Shown: positions 50,954 to 59,739, counted from the stretch's first letter. The stretch is DNA of 64,000 bases from G965200765 sp965203865 (GCA_965203865.1 OZ241916.1:1-64000), one strand, 5' to 3'. The notes: a model not told the origin generated them from the letters alone. Numbers and translations are program-made.

Positions 50954-51158
50954 TCAATGTGCGCATCCAGCAACTCAAGCGGCGCTGTCAATACCAACTT
51001 AAAAGTCCCAATATTTTTCAACAGGAAACACTCTGATTAACTGTTGAGAGGTGGCAAGACCGGCGCTAGTACCAACTTGTACTATTGAGTAGATGTTTTG
51101 GAAGAAACTTGATACACAACCAAAAATTCGTCTGACTTGGTACCCGATGATTTGACAA

Positions 51159-51695
51159 TCAATCAATATTTTGTTTCGTTAATTTCAAATCTCTTATTAG
51201 TTTAAAGAATAGCGATGCTACACCTGCCAAACCTGTGCCTAAAGCGACTAGTGCACTTCCTTTCCACATGGCTATCCCCGAAACAATGATTAACCCAACA
51301 CCGAGAAGTGTTGCGCTGATTATTCGCTTGCTCTCATTGTTAAGTTTTTTATTTTCATGTCCATCGCGTATTTTTTGCTCGTTCTCAGTTATTCCAAAGA
51401 TACGATCGCCAGCACCTGGAAATGCTCGTTCATACCGCTCAAACTGCTCTGCTGGTGGTAAAGGACCGCTATAGGAAGTTGACCTGTGTATGAACAACGA
51501 TACGAGATGCCTATCTTCATCACTCAACTCTGCCAAAATTCGTTCAACTCTATCAATTGGTTCTAGAGTTTCTGTGTCTTGGTCTTCTATTTGCTCTTCA
51601 GAATTTGTTGATGAATGATCTTCAATATCATGAAGTTCACCGTTTTGGGAAGACGGTGAAGATTCCTCTAATGATTTTGACTCTTTGGAGTCCAT
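51159..51695 (-). CDS. DUF2335 membrane protein
   Basis: The 178-residue protein has an acidic, Ser-rich N-terminus (about 1-60). The DUF2335 signature SGPLPPAEQFERYERAFPGA is followed by GDRIFGITENEQKIRDGHE, and two transmembrane helices lie near the C-terminus (IISATLLGVGLIIVSGIAMW and SALVALGTGLAGVASLFF). The family occurs in accessory regions; its function is unknown. It follows a 78-residue gene by six bases in a unit inserted between the halves of a restriction endonuclease gene. Confidence 0.85.
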   Translation of the reverse strand: MDSKESKSLEESSPSSQNGELHDIEDHSSTNSEEQIEDQDTETLEPIDRVERILAELSDEDRHLVSLFIHRSTSYSGPLPPAEQFERYERAFPGAGDRIFGITENEQKIRDGHENKKLNNESKRIISATLLGVGLIIVSGIAMWKGSALVALGTGLAGVASLFFKLIRDLKLTKQNID

Positions 51696-51701
51696 TGGAT
51701 A

Positions 51702-51938
51702 CTACCGAGATTTTTCGCCCTCAATACCAAACGCCCTGTCAAAATATTTGCGTATGTTATAGCTATCTACAATTTGTCCCATATGTCCGGAAATTGGCTC
51801 ATAGGGCTCCATTCCGTCCGGGTGCATATGCAATTCGGCAAATTCTTCAATTACAAGCTTGATTTCGCTCTTGTTCCTCTTGGGGTTACGGTCCAACTTT
51901 TTACGCTTGAACCTTGCCAAAAAGCTCCTCATGTTCAA
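51702..51938 (-). CDS. small basic hypothetical protein upstream of the DUF2335 gene
   Basis: The 78-residue product has a strongly basic start (MNMRSFLARFKRKKLDRNPK) and a more acidic second half with HMHPDGMEPYEPISGHMGQI. No family is recognised. Six bases separate it from the DUF2335 gene, so the two are probably translated together. A good promoter lies about 240 bases upstream. Confidence 0.6.
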   Translation of the reverse strand: MNMRSFLARFKRKKLDRNPKRNKSEIKLVIEEFAELHMHPDGMEPYEPISGHMGQIVDSYNIRKYFDRAFGIEGEKSR

Positions 51939-52376
51939 ACCTCCGCTCGTTGTGAATCAAAACTCCTCTTCAGTATATCAAGCAAATCTGAACAATACAC
52001 TTGTCAGTCTGTCGAGCTTATATCCATCTCAGAGGAGAACCAGTCGTAACACACTGGCTCAACTGACCTTATTCTCCTGTTTGGAAAACAACCAAAAGGT
52101 TACCAAAGTTCGCCTAGCTCAGGTTCCCGCCAGCATGGCAATTCTTCACCTTGCAGATGTGTGTCACAAAACGAAATATATGCCTGAAATTCCAAAAAGT
52201 CAATTTTTTGACCTGTGCAACTTCTGTCAAGGCTTACGGAATCGGTGTTTCAATGTCCGCCAATGCCAGAATTTGGATATGTCGAGTTTCTTGGGATTTG
52301 AGATTCACGTCAAGCGGCATTGGATGCTGATATACCGTGTAGATTGGCGGATTCATTGTCTACGGGCAACGGCACT
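51939..52376. other. 438-base leader region of the DUF2335 unit
   Basis: Between the 78-residue gene and the endonuclease N-terminal fragment I see no supported gene. A long plus-strand frame here has no protein-like features. The stretch carries the promoter at 52175-52203 and therefore a leader of about 230 bases with no recognised structure. Confidence 0.55.
52175..52203 (-). promoter_or_regulatory. sigma-70 promoter with overlapping palindrome, driving the DUF2335 unit
   Basis: On the minus strand TTGACT (plus 52198-52203) and TATATT (plus 52175-52180) are 17 bases apart. The -35 lies within the inverted repeat GTCAA-4-TTGAC (plus 52199-52212), a possible operator. The promoter lies between the two halves of the endonuclease gene, so it came with the inserted DNA or arose there. 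Confidence 0.6.
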
Positions 52377-52958
52377 TTACACCGTTAATAATAACAGGCG
52401 CTCGAGACGCAGGATTCTTATAGTGAACATGCCAGAACCATGGGAATTAGCCACACGAATTCCTGAAGCTCCATTTTTAGCAACCCGTAGCCGGCGTGCA
52501 ATTCCCATCATGGCGTAAGCAGAACTTACTGGACGAACTACCAACTCTGGTGCCCAATTTGCATCGTCATCCTTAACAGTAGCACTATCGGGAACAACTG
52601 TTAGTTTGACTTCAATTGGACGGAATGGAAGTTTGTCCTTCAATACAACAAGGTCAATTTTTTCGAGTGGAGCTCCAACAAAACTTTCAAAGGGAGCGAA
52701 TCCAGATTCAAAACAATAGTATACTTCGTCATCTTTACTACCAAGCACGTCATCCATTGTTAATTTGCTTGAAGTGGTCCTAATTTCAAGCTTTTCATCA
52801 AGATAAACATATACCGGATTGACTCCGTCGTCACGCATTTTCAAGGAGAGAGCAACGGGAAAGGCAGAATTAAACTGATTCTTTCCCCATAACTGAGTGC
52901 CCGTTCTATTCGTATTTATGTCTGTCAAACCATAAAGACCAGGTGATTTTCCAGTCAT
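52377..52958 (-). pseudogene. N-terminal part of a HindVP-family restriction endonuclease
   Basis: The frame starts with the HindVP-type N-terminus: GLYGLTDINTNRTGTQLWGK, then NQFNSAFPVALSLKM, EVYYCFESGFAPFESFVGAP, EKIDLVVLKDKLPFRPIEVKL (acidic and Lys residues of a nuclease core) and NWAPELVVRPVSSAYAM. After about residue 160 homology to a continuous protein fades and the frame ends in a Leu/Arg-rich tail. The C-terminal half is found at 50238-50953. The ATG overlaps the methyltransferase stop by four bases, so the original operon was methyltransferase then endonuclease. Restriction is presumably lost. Confidence 0.75.
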
Positions 52959-53869
52959 ACTACTGTGCCTAGAGTTGCTTGGCCAACAAATCGAGATAAA
53001 TTAATGGGTACAGCATTTCCAATCAGCAATTCAACGTCAGTCTTTGTACGAGAATTTTCACCTAAACTCCATTGCCATGCCTTCGGAAAAGTTTGAATAC
53101 GGCTACGCTCGTATGAAGTCAGCGGCCGAACCTCGGAGGGGTCTGCAGTGTCCAAGTGGTTACGCTTATAATTTGGCGGAACGGGTCGATTCACTCCTCG
53201 AATCGTAGGCGACGGTTCATCCACAGAGAATATTGCACGCCGACAATAATTTCTTGGGTGGCGATAATAGTGCTCAACAGAGATCTCGTCTTTCATGTAT
53301 TCAGACACTGAAAGCGGTTTTTGAATTAGCGCCTCGTTAACTCGCTCTTCCATCAACTCGCTGAGTTCTTTTCGTTTCGTAAGCCATGCAATCATGAAAA
53401 ATCGATTACGAATCTGGGGGACACCGCACTGGTTTGAGTTCAAGACTCGTTCAAAGAAAGAATACCCGGTTTTTTCCAGAAGCAGTCTTGCATTCTTGTA
53501 CGCTTGACTTGAGCGGACCCTTGGAACATTTTCCATAATCACCAGAAACGGTTTGCAAGCAACTACGATTTCTGCAAATGCTTCCGTCAAACTTGCACGC
53601 GTGCCTTCCAATCGCTTGCCTGCACTTGAGAAGTCTTGACAAGGAGGCCCGCCAGCAATTACGTCAACATCAAGTCTTTTTATCTGTCTAACCACGCTAT
53701 CTACATCAAAAAGGTCCACACAATCAATGCTGGCGGCATGGGGATGATTCCACTCGTAAGTTTCAACAGCCGCAGACCAGTTGTCGTAGGCACCTACCAC
53801 AGTAAACCCTGCCTCAGTGAGCCCTTGGCTTAGCCCGCCAACTCCACAAAAAAGATCAACAGTTCGCAT
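52955..53869 (-). CDS. DNA (cytosine-5)-methyltransferase, HindV-type
   Basis: The 304-residue enzyme has the ordered C5-methyltransferase motifs: I DLFCGVGGLSQGL (5-17), IV GGPPCQDFSSAG with the nucleophile Cys77, VI IMENVPRV (Glu113), VIII QIRNR (152-156), and IX/X RPLTSYERSRIQTFP and LIGNAVP. The variable region between VIII and IX is short (about 80 residues). Its partner is a HindVP-like endonuclease; HindV recognises GRCGYC, so that or a similar target is likely but unproven. The enzyme appears intact and would act as an orphan methylase because the endonuclease gene is broken. Confidence 0.93.
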   Translation of the reverse strand: MRTVDLFCGVGGLSQGLTEAGFTVVGAYDNWSAAVETYEWNHPHAASIDCVDLFDVDSVVRQIKRLDVDVIAGGPPCQDFSSAGKRLEGTRASLTEAFAEIVVACKPFLVIMENVPRVRSSQAYKNARLLLEKTGYSFFERVLNSNQCGVPQIRNRFFMIAWLTKRKELSELMEERVNEALIQKPLSVSEYMKDEISVEHYYRHPRNYCRRAIFSVDEPSPTIRGVNRPVPPNYKRNHLDTADPSEVRPLTSYERSRIQTFPKAWQWSLGENSRTKTDVELLIGNAVPINLSRFVGQATLGTVV

Positions 53870-54018
53870 TATTGTTGAAAATATTCACCACAACTGACAA
53901 ATGTACATGTCCCAATCAAGGTTCACTTGGAAATTATAACTCGTTATTCAGAGTTAGTTTTGTAGCCGCTGATTTTACGCGGGATTTTGACCGTCTGAAT
54001 CAATCAATGGCGCAATTG

Positions 54019-54044
54019 TTCCCATGGCTTCTGAGCCATGGGAA
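54019..54044. repeat. 11-bp inverted repeat downstream of the radical SAM gene
   Basis: TTCCCATGGCT (54019-54029) and AGCCATGGGAA (54034-54044) are perfect inverted repeats with a four-base loop, three bases past the stop of the 54047-55435 gene. No U-tract follows on the minus strand, so it is at best a weak terminator or 3' stabilising hairpin. The rest of 53870-54046 shows nothing else. Confidence 0.55.
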
Positions 54045-54046
54045 TA

Positions 54047-55435
54047 CTAGGCGTGCAGCAACTGATTATCTACAGGCTCTGCACAGCAATACCAGGGTTC
54101 TGTCATATGCGGAACCTCCTCACCCAATTCTGTGGGCAGGGCTGGTGTTTTGGATTTCAGCATTTCGTGAGTCAGTGACCAAATTCCGAAGAATGTTTCA
54201 GCACGGCTTCGGTCTTTATCCTCGCATTCAATGACCCAATCCTGAACCCGAGTTTGAAGCATGTCTACCTTTGCATCTGGATGAGTCCATTGGTACCCCA
54301 GCAATTCTGGATTGAATTCGTTTAACCAAGACTCGTTCCTTGCGATTTCGAGCAATCTGGACCCTTGCGGCAGTAGCAGGCGAATACTAAGCTGAACCGG
54401 CGCAACCGCGTTTACAAGTTGTAAATCAATGCAGGTTTTCAACAAGCGTTGATAGCCCGTCAATGTTGTCCACGGCGTGAAAGGCACAAAGGTTGGAACC
54501 AGAGCGATACCCAGATTGCGCAACAGCCCCAATGCTTCGACAAAGTCAGATGCAGTGTGACCCTTTTCAAGTTTCAACAGTACTTTGTCTTCAATTGACT
54601 CCACTGCACTTGTGATGAATTTGCATCGCATATCAGAAAATTCCGCCAGCAAACTCTTGTTTTGCAGGATGTGCTCGACCTTGACGGTGGCATCCCAGCT
54701 AATATCCGGATATTGCTTGTTCATGATTTCTACAATGCGTCGTGCATGGGTTGGACCGTTCAAAAAATCGGGATCGCCAAAAGAAATATGCTCTGCTCCG
54801 GCTTCAACTTGCTGACGAATATCTTCCAGCACTACATCAACAGGTACAACGCGAAATTTGCCTCTGTATACAGGTACAACAGGACAATGACGGCATAAGT
54901 GCTTGCATCCGCGGCTGCCTTCTACAAAGCCGACTGTCTTGTTGGCTTTGCCCGGAAATACTACCTGCGAATACTTGGCCAAAGAAGGGAGTCCGGATCT
55001 GTCGGGCACAACAAATCCAATTTTGTCCAGTCTTGTCAAGGTTGCGGATGCGCTATTTTTTGTCGACCCGCTGCGAAGTGAACGGCACAATGCCAGCAAG
55101 TCAGGCTCGCATTCACCGCCAAAAACATGTTTCACACCAAGCGAGCGAAAATAATCCTGGTTGACCGGAGCATACAATCCGTATGCGCAAAGTACAATAT
55201 TCTTGAGGTTCTCGTGAATTGCGGCAATAATTTCGGCCGCCAGTCTGGCACCGGCATGCATTGCCAGATGCACAGCAATCAGATCCGCATCTTTAAACTG
55301 ATTCAGGTCAAAGGTTTCAACCGAGAGGTCAACACATTTGACATTGAATCCGTCATTTTTCAACCAGGCTGCTGGTTGTGCGAGTGAAAAAGGTTGGCGC
55401 CCGATTTCGTAAGGGCTAACCAGAACGACTTTCAT
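54047..55435 (-). CDS. B12-binding-domain radical SAM protein of the CUAEP/CCAEP-tail type
   Basis: The 462-residue protein has an N-terminal cobalamin-binding-like domain (VVLVSPYEIGRQPFSLAQPA, LIAVHLAMHAGARLA, VFGGECEPDL). The radical SAM core has its [4Fe-4S] triad in EGSRGCKHLCRHCPVVPVYR and further segments EHISFGDPDFLNGPTHA and FVPFTPWTTLTGY. The C-terminus carries WYCCAEP, the hallmark of a family whose other members have selenocysteine at the first or second of these positions (CUAEP). Here it is the Cys form. The substrate is unknown. It lies downstream of the suf operon on the same strand. Confidence 0.85.
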   Translation of the reverse strand: MKVVLVSPYEIGRQPFSLAQPAAWLKNDGFNVKCVDLSVETFDLNQFKDADLIAVHLAMHAGARLAAEIIAAIHENLKNIVLCAYGLYAPVNQDYFRSLGVKHVFGGECEPDLLALCRSLRSGSTKNSASATLTRLDKIGFVVPDRSGLPSLAKYSQVVFPGKANKTVGFVEGSRGCKHLCRHCPVVPVYRGKFRVVPVDVVLEDIRQQVEAGAEHISFGDPDFLNGPTHARRIVEIMNKQYPDISWDATVKVEHILQNKSLLAEFSDMRCKFITSAVESIEDKVLLKLEKGHTASDFVEALGLLRNLGIALVPTFVPFTPWTTLTGYQRLLKTCIDLQLVNAVAPVQLSIRLLLPQGSRLLEIARNESWLNEFNPELLGYQWTHPDAKVDMLQTRVQDWVIECEDKDRSRAETFFGIWSLTHEMLKSKTPALPTELGEEVPHMTEPWYCCAEPVDNQLLHA

Positions 55436-55454
55436 TTCACAAAAGCTTTGTACT

Positions 55455-55886
55455 TCAAAGCAATCCTAAACTTAAAAGTGCATCTTCTGACATTCTGTCC
55501 TTGGTCCAGGGCGGGTCCCAGACAAGTTCCACTTTTGCATCCTTGATACTGTCTACACACTTCACCGCGCATTCGACTGTTCCGGGGAAAGTTTGGGCAA
55601 CCGGGCACCCGGGTGTCGTCAGTGTCATCTGAATATTGACTACAAGATCTTCATCTATATCTATGTCGTAAATCAACCCGAGGTCGTAGATATTTACGGG
55701 AATCTCGGGATCGTATACACCGCGTAGGGCATCAATTACTTGCTCTTCCAGCACAAGCTCCTGCACTGTCAAGCCTTCCCGGTGCGGCTCTGATTGTCCG
55801 GTGTTAAGCTCATCACTGTTTTCATCCAGAAATCTGGATATGAAATCGTTTTCAACGGTTGGATGGGAATTACTGGAAGTATTCAT
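55455..55886 (-). CDS. sufT: SUF-associated MIP18/DUF59 protein SufT
   Basis: This is a DUF59-family Fe-S maturation factor found at the end of suf operons. The first ATG that fits is 55886; upstream residues to 55928 overlap the sufU end. The 143-residue protein has an acidic N-terminal extension and then the DUF59 core: VIDALRGVYDPEIPVNIYDL, GLIYDIDIDED, and MTLTTPGCPVAQTFPGTVE with the conserved Cys. It closes with KVELVWDPPWTKDRMSEDA. It is the last gene of iscR-sufBCDSUT. Confidence 0.92.
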   Translation of the reverse strand: MNTSSNSHPTVENDFISRFLDENSDELNTGQSEPHREGLTVQELVLEEQVIDALRGVYDPEIPVNIYDLGLIYDIDIDEDLVVNIQMTLTTPGCPVAQTFPGTVECAVKCVDSIKDAKVELVWDPPWTKDRMSEDALLSLGLL

Positions 55887-55896
55887 GGCCAGACAT

Positions 55897-56355
55897 TTAC
55901 TCAGTAGAAACTTTGGAGCCACTTTCATTCAATGCTGACATTGCCGTGTGCCAGGCGAGCGTAGCGCACTTTACACGCGTTGGAAATTCCCTCACGCCCG
56001 TCAAAACCTCCAGTTTGCCAATGTCAATTGTTTCGGCGGAAGACTCGGATTTCGAAGTGACAGAATAATGAAATTGCCGGAACAGCTTTTCTGCATCATC
56101 CTTGTGCATTCCTTTCAGCATGTCAGTCATTATTGATGCTGATGCAATTGAAATAGCGCATCCGCGGCCAACAAATTTGATATCCTGAATTACTTCCTGT
56201 TCGTCCAGATAGCACTCAAGATTCAACTCATCACCGCAAAGAGGATTGACTCCTTCCGCCTGGCAGTTGGCTTCTTCCAGTGTTCCAAAATTGCGCGGAT
56301 TCTTGCTGTGATCAATAATCACTTCCTGATACAGTGCTCGAAGATCGTCTGTCAT
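55897..56355 (-). CDS. sufU: zinc-dependent sulfurtransferase / scaffold SufU
   Basis: SufU accepts persulfide sulfur from SufS by zinc-ligand swapping. The 152-residue protein has the zinc ligands in NPLCGDELN (Cys and Asp), GRGCAISIASASIM (Cys) and RVKCATLAWHT (Cys), and the roughly 18-residue insertion (TSKSESSAETIDIG) that separates SufU from IscU. It takes the place of SufE. The 3' end of sufS overlaps its start by four bases. Confidence 0.94.
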   Translation of the reverse strand: MTDDLRALYQEVIIDHSKNPRNFGTLEEANCQAEGVNPLCGDELNLECYLDEQEVIQDIKFVGRGCAISIASASIMTDMLKGMHKDDAEKLFRQFHYSVTSKSESSAETIDIGKLEVLTGVREFPTRVKCATLAWHTAMSALNESGSKVSTE

Positions 56356-57623
56356 GATTTGAATATCTCCCGGACTTTGTCAAGCGCAGTGAACATTTCG
56401 TCAACCTCTTCAATCGTGTTGTATGCAGCAAATGAAGCCCTAGCTGTCGCTGCTATATCAAAGTGCTGCATGACTGGCATTGCACAATGGTGCCCGACGC
56501 GAACTGCAACCCCTTCCCGGTCCAAAATGGTTCCAATGTCATGCGCATGCACGTCATCAAGGCAAAATGAAAAGACCCCGGCCTTGCTGTCGGATTTTCC
56601 GTAAATTGTAAGGTCGTCAAACTCCGCTGCTCGTTCATGTGTATGGTCAAGCAGCTGCTTTTCGTGCCGGGCGATATTCGAGATCCCGATATTTTGCATA
56701 AATTGAATTGCGGCGTTGAGCCCGGCAGCATCAGCGATATTCGGAGTGCCTGCCTCGAACTTGTGCGGTATTTCTCCGTACTCGCTTCCATTAAAGGTAA
56801 CTCTTTTGATCATCTCCCCCCCACCTTGGTAAGGTGGCATTGCTTCCAGCAAATTCTCTTTTCCATAGAGTATGCCAATTCCGGTTGGGCCGTACATTTT
56901 GTGCCCCGAAATTGCAAGAAAGTCGCACTCCAGTTCCTGCACATTGATATCCATATGCGGCGCCGCCTGCGCAGCGTCAACAACTACAACAGCTCCTGCA
57001 TCATGAGCCAGTCTTGCAATCTCCTGAACGGGATTGACCGTCCCAAGAGAGTTGGCAACGTAGGTAATTGCGACAACAGTAGTATTTTCATTCAAAAGCT
57101 TTTTATATTCTTCAAGGACCAGTTCGCCCTTGTCGTTCATCGGAATCATGCGAACTCTGGAACCGGTCTGTTCGCCTATGATTTGCCACGGAACAATATT
57201 GGAGTGATGCTCCATTTCGCTGACCAGAAATTCTCCGTTTTTCTTCGCGCAATATCGACCGTAAGAGTTGGCTACCAGATTAATGCCCTCCGTTGCCCCG
57301 CGTACGAAAATTATTTCTCTTTCATGCTTTGCATTTACAAATTTGCCCGCACTTTGCCGGGCCTTCTCATAAACTTCAGTCGCCCGCTCGCTAAGTGCGT
57401 GTACGCCCCGGTGTACATTTGCATGCTGGCTGTAGTAGTAGTCATTTAAAGTTTCGACTACATTCAGCGGTTTTTGCGAACTCGCCGCATTGTCAAGATA
57501 AACAAGTTTCTTGCCGTAGACTTGCTCTTCCAGAATTGGAAATTGCGCACGCAGTGCGTGAACATCGAAATTCGAATTCATTGATGTCTCAGGTTGAATA
57601 TCAGATTGGGCAACGAGAGTCAT
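56352..57623 (-). CDS. sufS: cysteine desulfurase SufS
   Basis: SufS is the PLP-dependent cysteine desulfurase (NifS family group II) that supplies sulfur to the SUF scaffold. The 423-residue protein has VYLDNAASSQKP, the PLP lysine Lys242 in SGHKMYGPTG, the AGTPNIADA segment, and catalytic Cys380 in VRVGHHCAMPVM. ATG at 57623 overlaps the sufD stop (ATGA); a second ATG at 57581 would give a more usual N-terminus. It is followed by sufU, its sulfur acceptor. Confidence 0.96.
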   Translation of the reverse strand: MTLVAQSDIQPETSMNSNFDVHALRAQFPILEEQVYGKKLVYLDNAASSQKPLNVVETLNDYYYSQHANVHRGVHALSERATEVYEKARQSAGKFVNAKHEREIIFVRGATEGINLVANSYGRYCAKKNGEFLVSEMEHHSNIVPWQIIGEQTGSRVRMIPMNDKGELVLEEYKKLLNENTTVVAITYVANSLGTVNPVQEIARLAHDAGAVVVVDAAQAAPHMDINVQELECDFLAISGHKMYGPTGIGILYGKENLLEAMPPYQGGGEMIKRVTFNGSEYGEIPHKFEAGTPNIADAAGLNAAIQFMQNIGISNIARHEKQLLDHTHERAAEFDDLTIYGKSDSKAGVFSFCLDDVHAHDIGTILDREGVAVRVGHHCAMPVMQHFDIAATARASFAAYNTIEEVDEMFTALDKVREIFKS

Positions 57624-58975
57624 GCTGCTTTCTTTAAATTAATTTCTGTATGCAGTGTTGTTCGAACCAATTGCGCGACATGTTCGCGGACATGTTCGTT
57701 TTCTATACCATCAACAAGCTCGGCGGTAAAAGCCTGTGTCAAGACAGCGCGTGCCTCTTCCTCGCCCATGCCGCGTGAGCGCAGATAGAACACTGCGTCT
57801 TCATCCAGCTGACCAACGGTAGCGCCGTGAGCGCATTTGACATCATCGGCATATATTTCCAGTTGCGGCTTGGTATCTGCCTCGGCATTTCTTGACAGAA
57901 GAAGATTTCGATTCTGTTGCCGGGCGTTGGTTCCCACGGCTCCGGGAGCTACAACGATGCGGCCATGGAATACGGCTCTTGAGTTGTCATCCAGAATTCC
58001 AGCGTAATTTTCGCTGCTGGTTCCATCAGGATGTTCGTGGACAATGTTTGTATAGTTGTCAATGTGCTGCCTCTTTTGGCCGATGTACAGCCCGTTCAAC
58101 TCGCACTCCGTTTTTTCTTCCCTTAGTTTTTGCTCGATTTCATGGCGACCAATTGCTGCGCCAAGCGAAATTGAGCATGAGCGGAATTTGCTGCCAGAGG
58201 TCTGCTGTACTTCAGTGCGCCCGATATGAAAGGCGCTTTTACTTTCGTTTTGAATTCTATAGTGCTTCAAGCTGCTGTTTTTACCCAGTTCGACAATGAG
58301 AGAAGTATTTGTTAAATACTCTGTGCTGTCCAACGAGATGTATCGTTCAATAACCGTTGCAGCTACGGAGTCGTGAGCGAATATAAAGTTGCTCAAATTC
58401 AGCAATTGCTTGCTGCTGCCTGTGCTGATAAAAAGGAGTTCAATCGGCTTTTCGACGCTTTGGGAAATTTTCACCACTGCGCCATCTGCTACCAATGCAG
58501 CGTTAATGGCTTGAAAGCCATGTTCTGCATTGTTCGATACCGTCTCAAGATACCCCAGTATTCGTTGCATTTCTGTTGACGAAGCAGCTTCGCCACAGGA
58601 CTCCATTAAATGTCCCAGGCTTGTCAGTTCAACACTGTCGGCCAACTCATCCATGCTTGAATGTTCGGGGCTGTACCAACCGTCTACAAAAGTCATTTGA
58701 TGGCTGCAGCAGGATTCAATTTGATGGGTTGCCAGGTCCAATGCTTCAATGCCGCTTTCCGGCTTGGTTGAAAAATGAAACATGTTCTTGTCAATTGAAC
58801 GAACGTTCGTGTACTTCCACGGCTCATCCCTCATTGTAGGGAGTCCCATTTTCCTGAATTGATATAGGCCGTTTGACCGAATTTGCGCCACTTGAGCAAT
58901 ATTTGCGCCCGGCAGCAAGGGTGCCAATTCCTGCTGCGAATCTAGCAAGCAACCTGTAAATGCACTTTCTGTCAT
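57620..58975 (-). CDS. sufD: Fe-S cluster assembly protein SufD
   Basis: SufD pairs with SufB and two SufC ATPases in the SufBC2D scaffold. The 451-residue protein has the N-terminal helical part with MRDEPWKYTNVRSID and a right-handed beta-helix core (NYAGILDDNSRAVFHGRIVV, AEADTKPQLEIYADDVKCAH, GATVGQLDEDAVFYLRSRGM). The C-terminal helices begin EEARAVLTQAFTAELVDGI. The conserved DDVKCAHGAT region includes the His near the cluster-assembly interface. The start overlaps the sufC stop by four bases. Confidence 0.95.
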   Translation of the reverse strand: MTESAFTGCLLDSQQELAPLLPGANIAQVAQIRSNGLYQFRKMGLPTMRDEPWKYTNVRSIDKNMFHFSTKPESGIEALDLATHQIESCCSHQMTFVDGWYSPEHSSMDELADSVELTSLGHLMESCGEAASSTEMQRILGYLETVSNNAEHGFQAINAALVADGAVVKISQSVEKPIELLFISTGSSKQLLNLSNFIFAHDSVAATVIERYISLDSTEYLTNTSLIVELGKNSSLKHYRIQNESKSAFHIGRTEVQQTSGSKFRSCSISLGAAIGRHEIEQKLREEKTECELNGLYIGQKRQHIDNYTNIVHEHPDGTSSENYAGILDDNSRAVFHGRIVVAPGAVGTNARQQNRNLLLSRNAEADTKPQLEIYADDVKCAHGATVGQLDEDAVFYLRSRGMGEEEARAVLTQAFTAELVDGIENEHVREHVAQLVRTTLHTEINLKKAA

Positions 58976-59739
58976 GCGACAGCCTCTGCAAGCTTCTCGT
59001 CTTCTTCAGAAACCCAGTCGTAGCCGAATTTTTCAAGTTCATGAGCAAGACCAAATTCGCCTGAGCGCACAATTTTGCCTTTGACCAGCACATGCACCTT
59101 GTCGGGGACGATATATTCGAGAATACGGGGAAAATGGGTAATCAATATTACAGACCGTCCTTCATTGACAACAGAATTTACGCCTTTTGAAACTACTTTT
59201 AGTGCATCAATATCCAGTCCTGAATCGGTTTCATCCAGAATGGACAAGCGTGGTTCCAGCATTGTCATTTGCAAGATTTCGTTGCGCTTTTTTTCTCCGC
59301 CGGAAAACCCGTCGTTGATTGAACGGTGCAAGAAAGATTCATTGATATCAAGCAGCGCAATCTTTTCCCGTACGAGTTTCAGAAAGTCCATTGCATCCAG
59401 TTCGGGCAGGTTTTTGTGCTTGCGAACCGCGTTTACAGCCGCTTTGATAAGGTAAATATTGTTTACGCCCGGAATTTCCACTGGATGCTGAAACGCCAGA
59501 AATATTCCTTCCCGAGCGCGCTCTTCCGGGTCCAGCTCAAGCAGATTGTTGCCGTCGTACTCGATACTGCCCTCAATACCTTCCGCTTGTTTTCCGGTAA
59601 TTACATTGGCCAGCGTAGACTTGCCTGAGCCGTTTGGCCCCATAATGGCATGAATTTCTCCTTCGTTGACCTGAAGGTCAATACCGTTGATTACATTCTT
59701 TCCGTTAATAGATACTTGAAGATTACGTATAGACAGCAT
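58972..59739 (-). CDS. sufC: Fe-S cluster assembly ATPase SufC
   Basis: SufC is the ABC-type ATPase of the SufBCD complex. The 255-residue protein has Walker A MGPNGSGKSTLANVI near residue 33, FLAFQHPVEIPGV with the Q-loop, the SufC-type signature FSGGEKKRNEIL, Walker B LSILDETDSGLDIDAL and the switch His in LITHF. It lies between sufB and sufD in the usual order. Confidence 0.97.
   Translation of the reverse strand: MLSIRNLQVSINGKNVINGIDLQVNEGEIHAIMGPNGSGKSTLANVITGKQAEGIEGSIEYDGNNLLELDPEERAREGIFLAFQHPVEIPGVNNIYLIKAAVNAVRKHKNLPELDAMDFLKLVREKIALLDINESFLHRSINDGFSGGEKKRNEILQMTMLEPRLSILDETDSGLDIDALKVVSKGVNSVVNEGRSVILITHFPRILEYIVPDKVHVLVKGKIVRSGEFGLAHELEKFGYDWVSEEDEKLAEAVA

Noticed and set aside
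51859..52518. Plus-strand open frame of 219 codons opposite the DUF2335 leader and endonuclease N-terminal fragment
   Set aside because: It overlaps the start of the 78-residue gene, the minus-strand promoter and recognisable HindVP coding sequence. Its translation has no domain-like pattern and no ribosome site.
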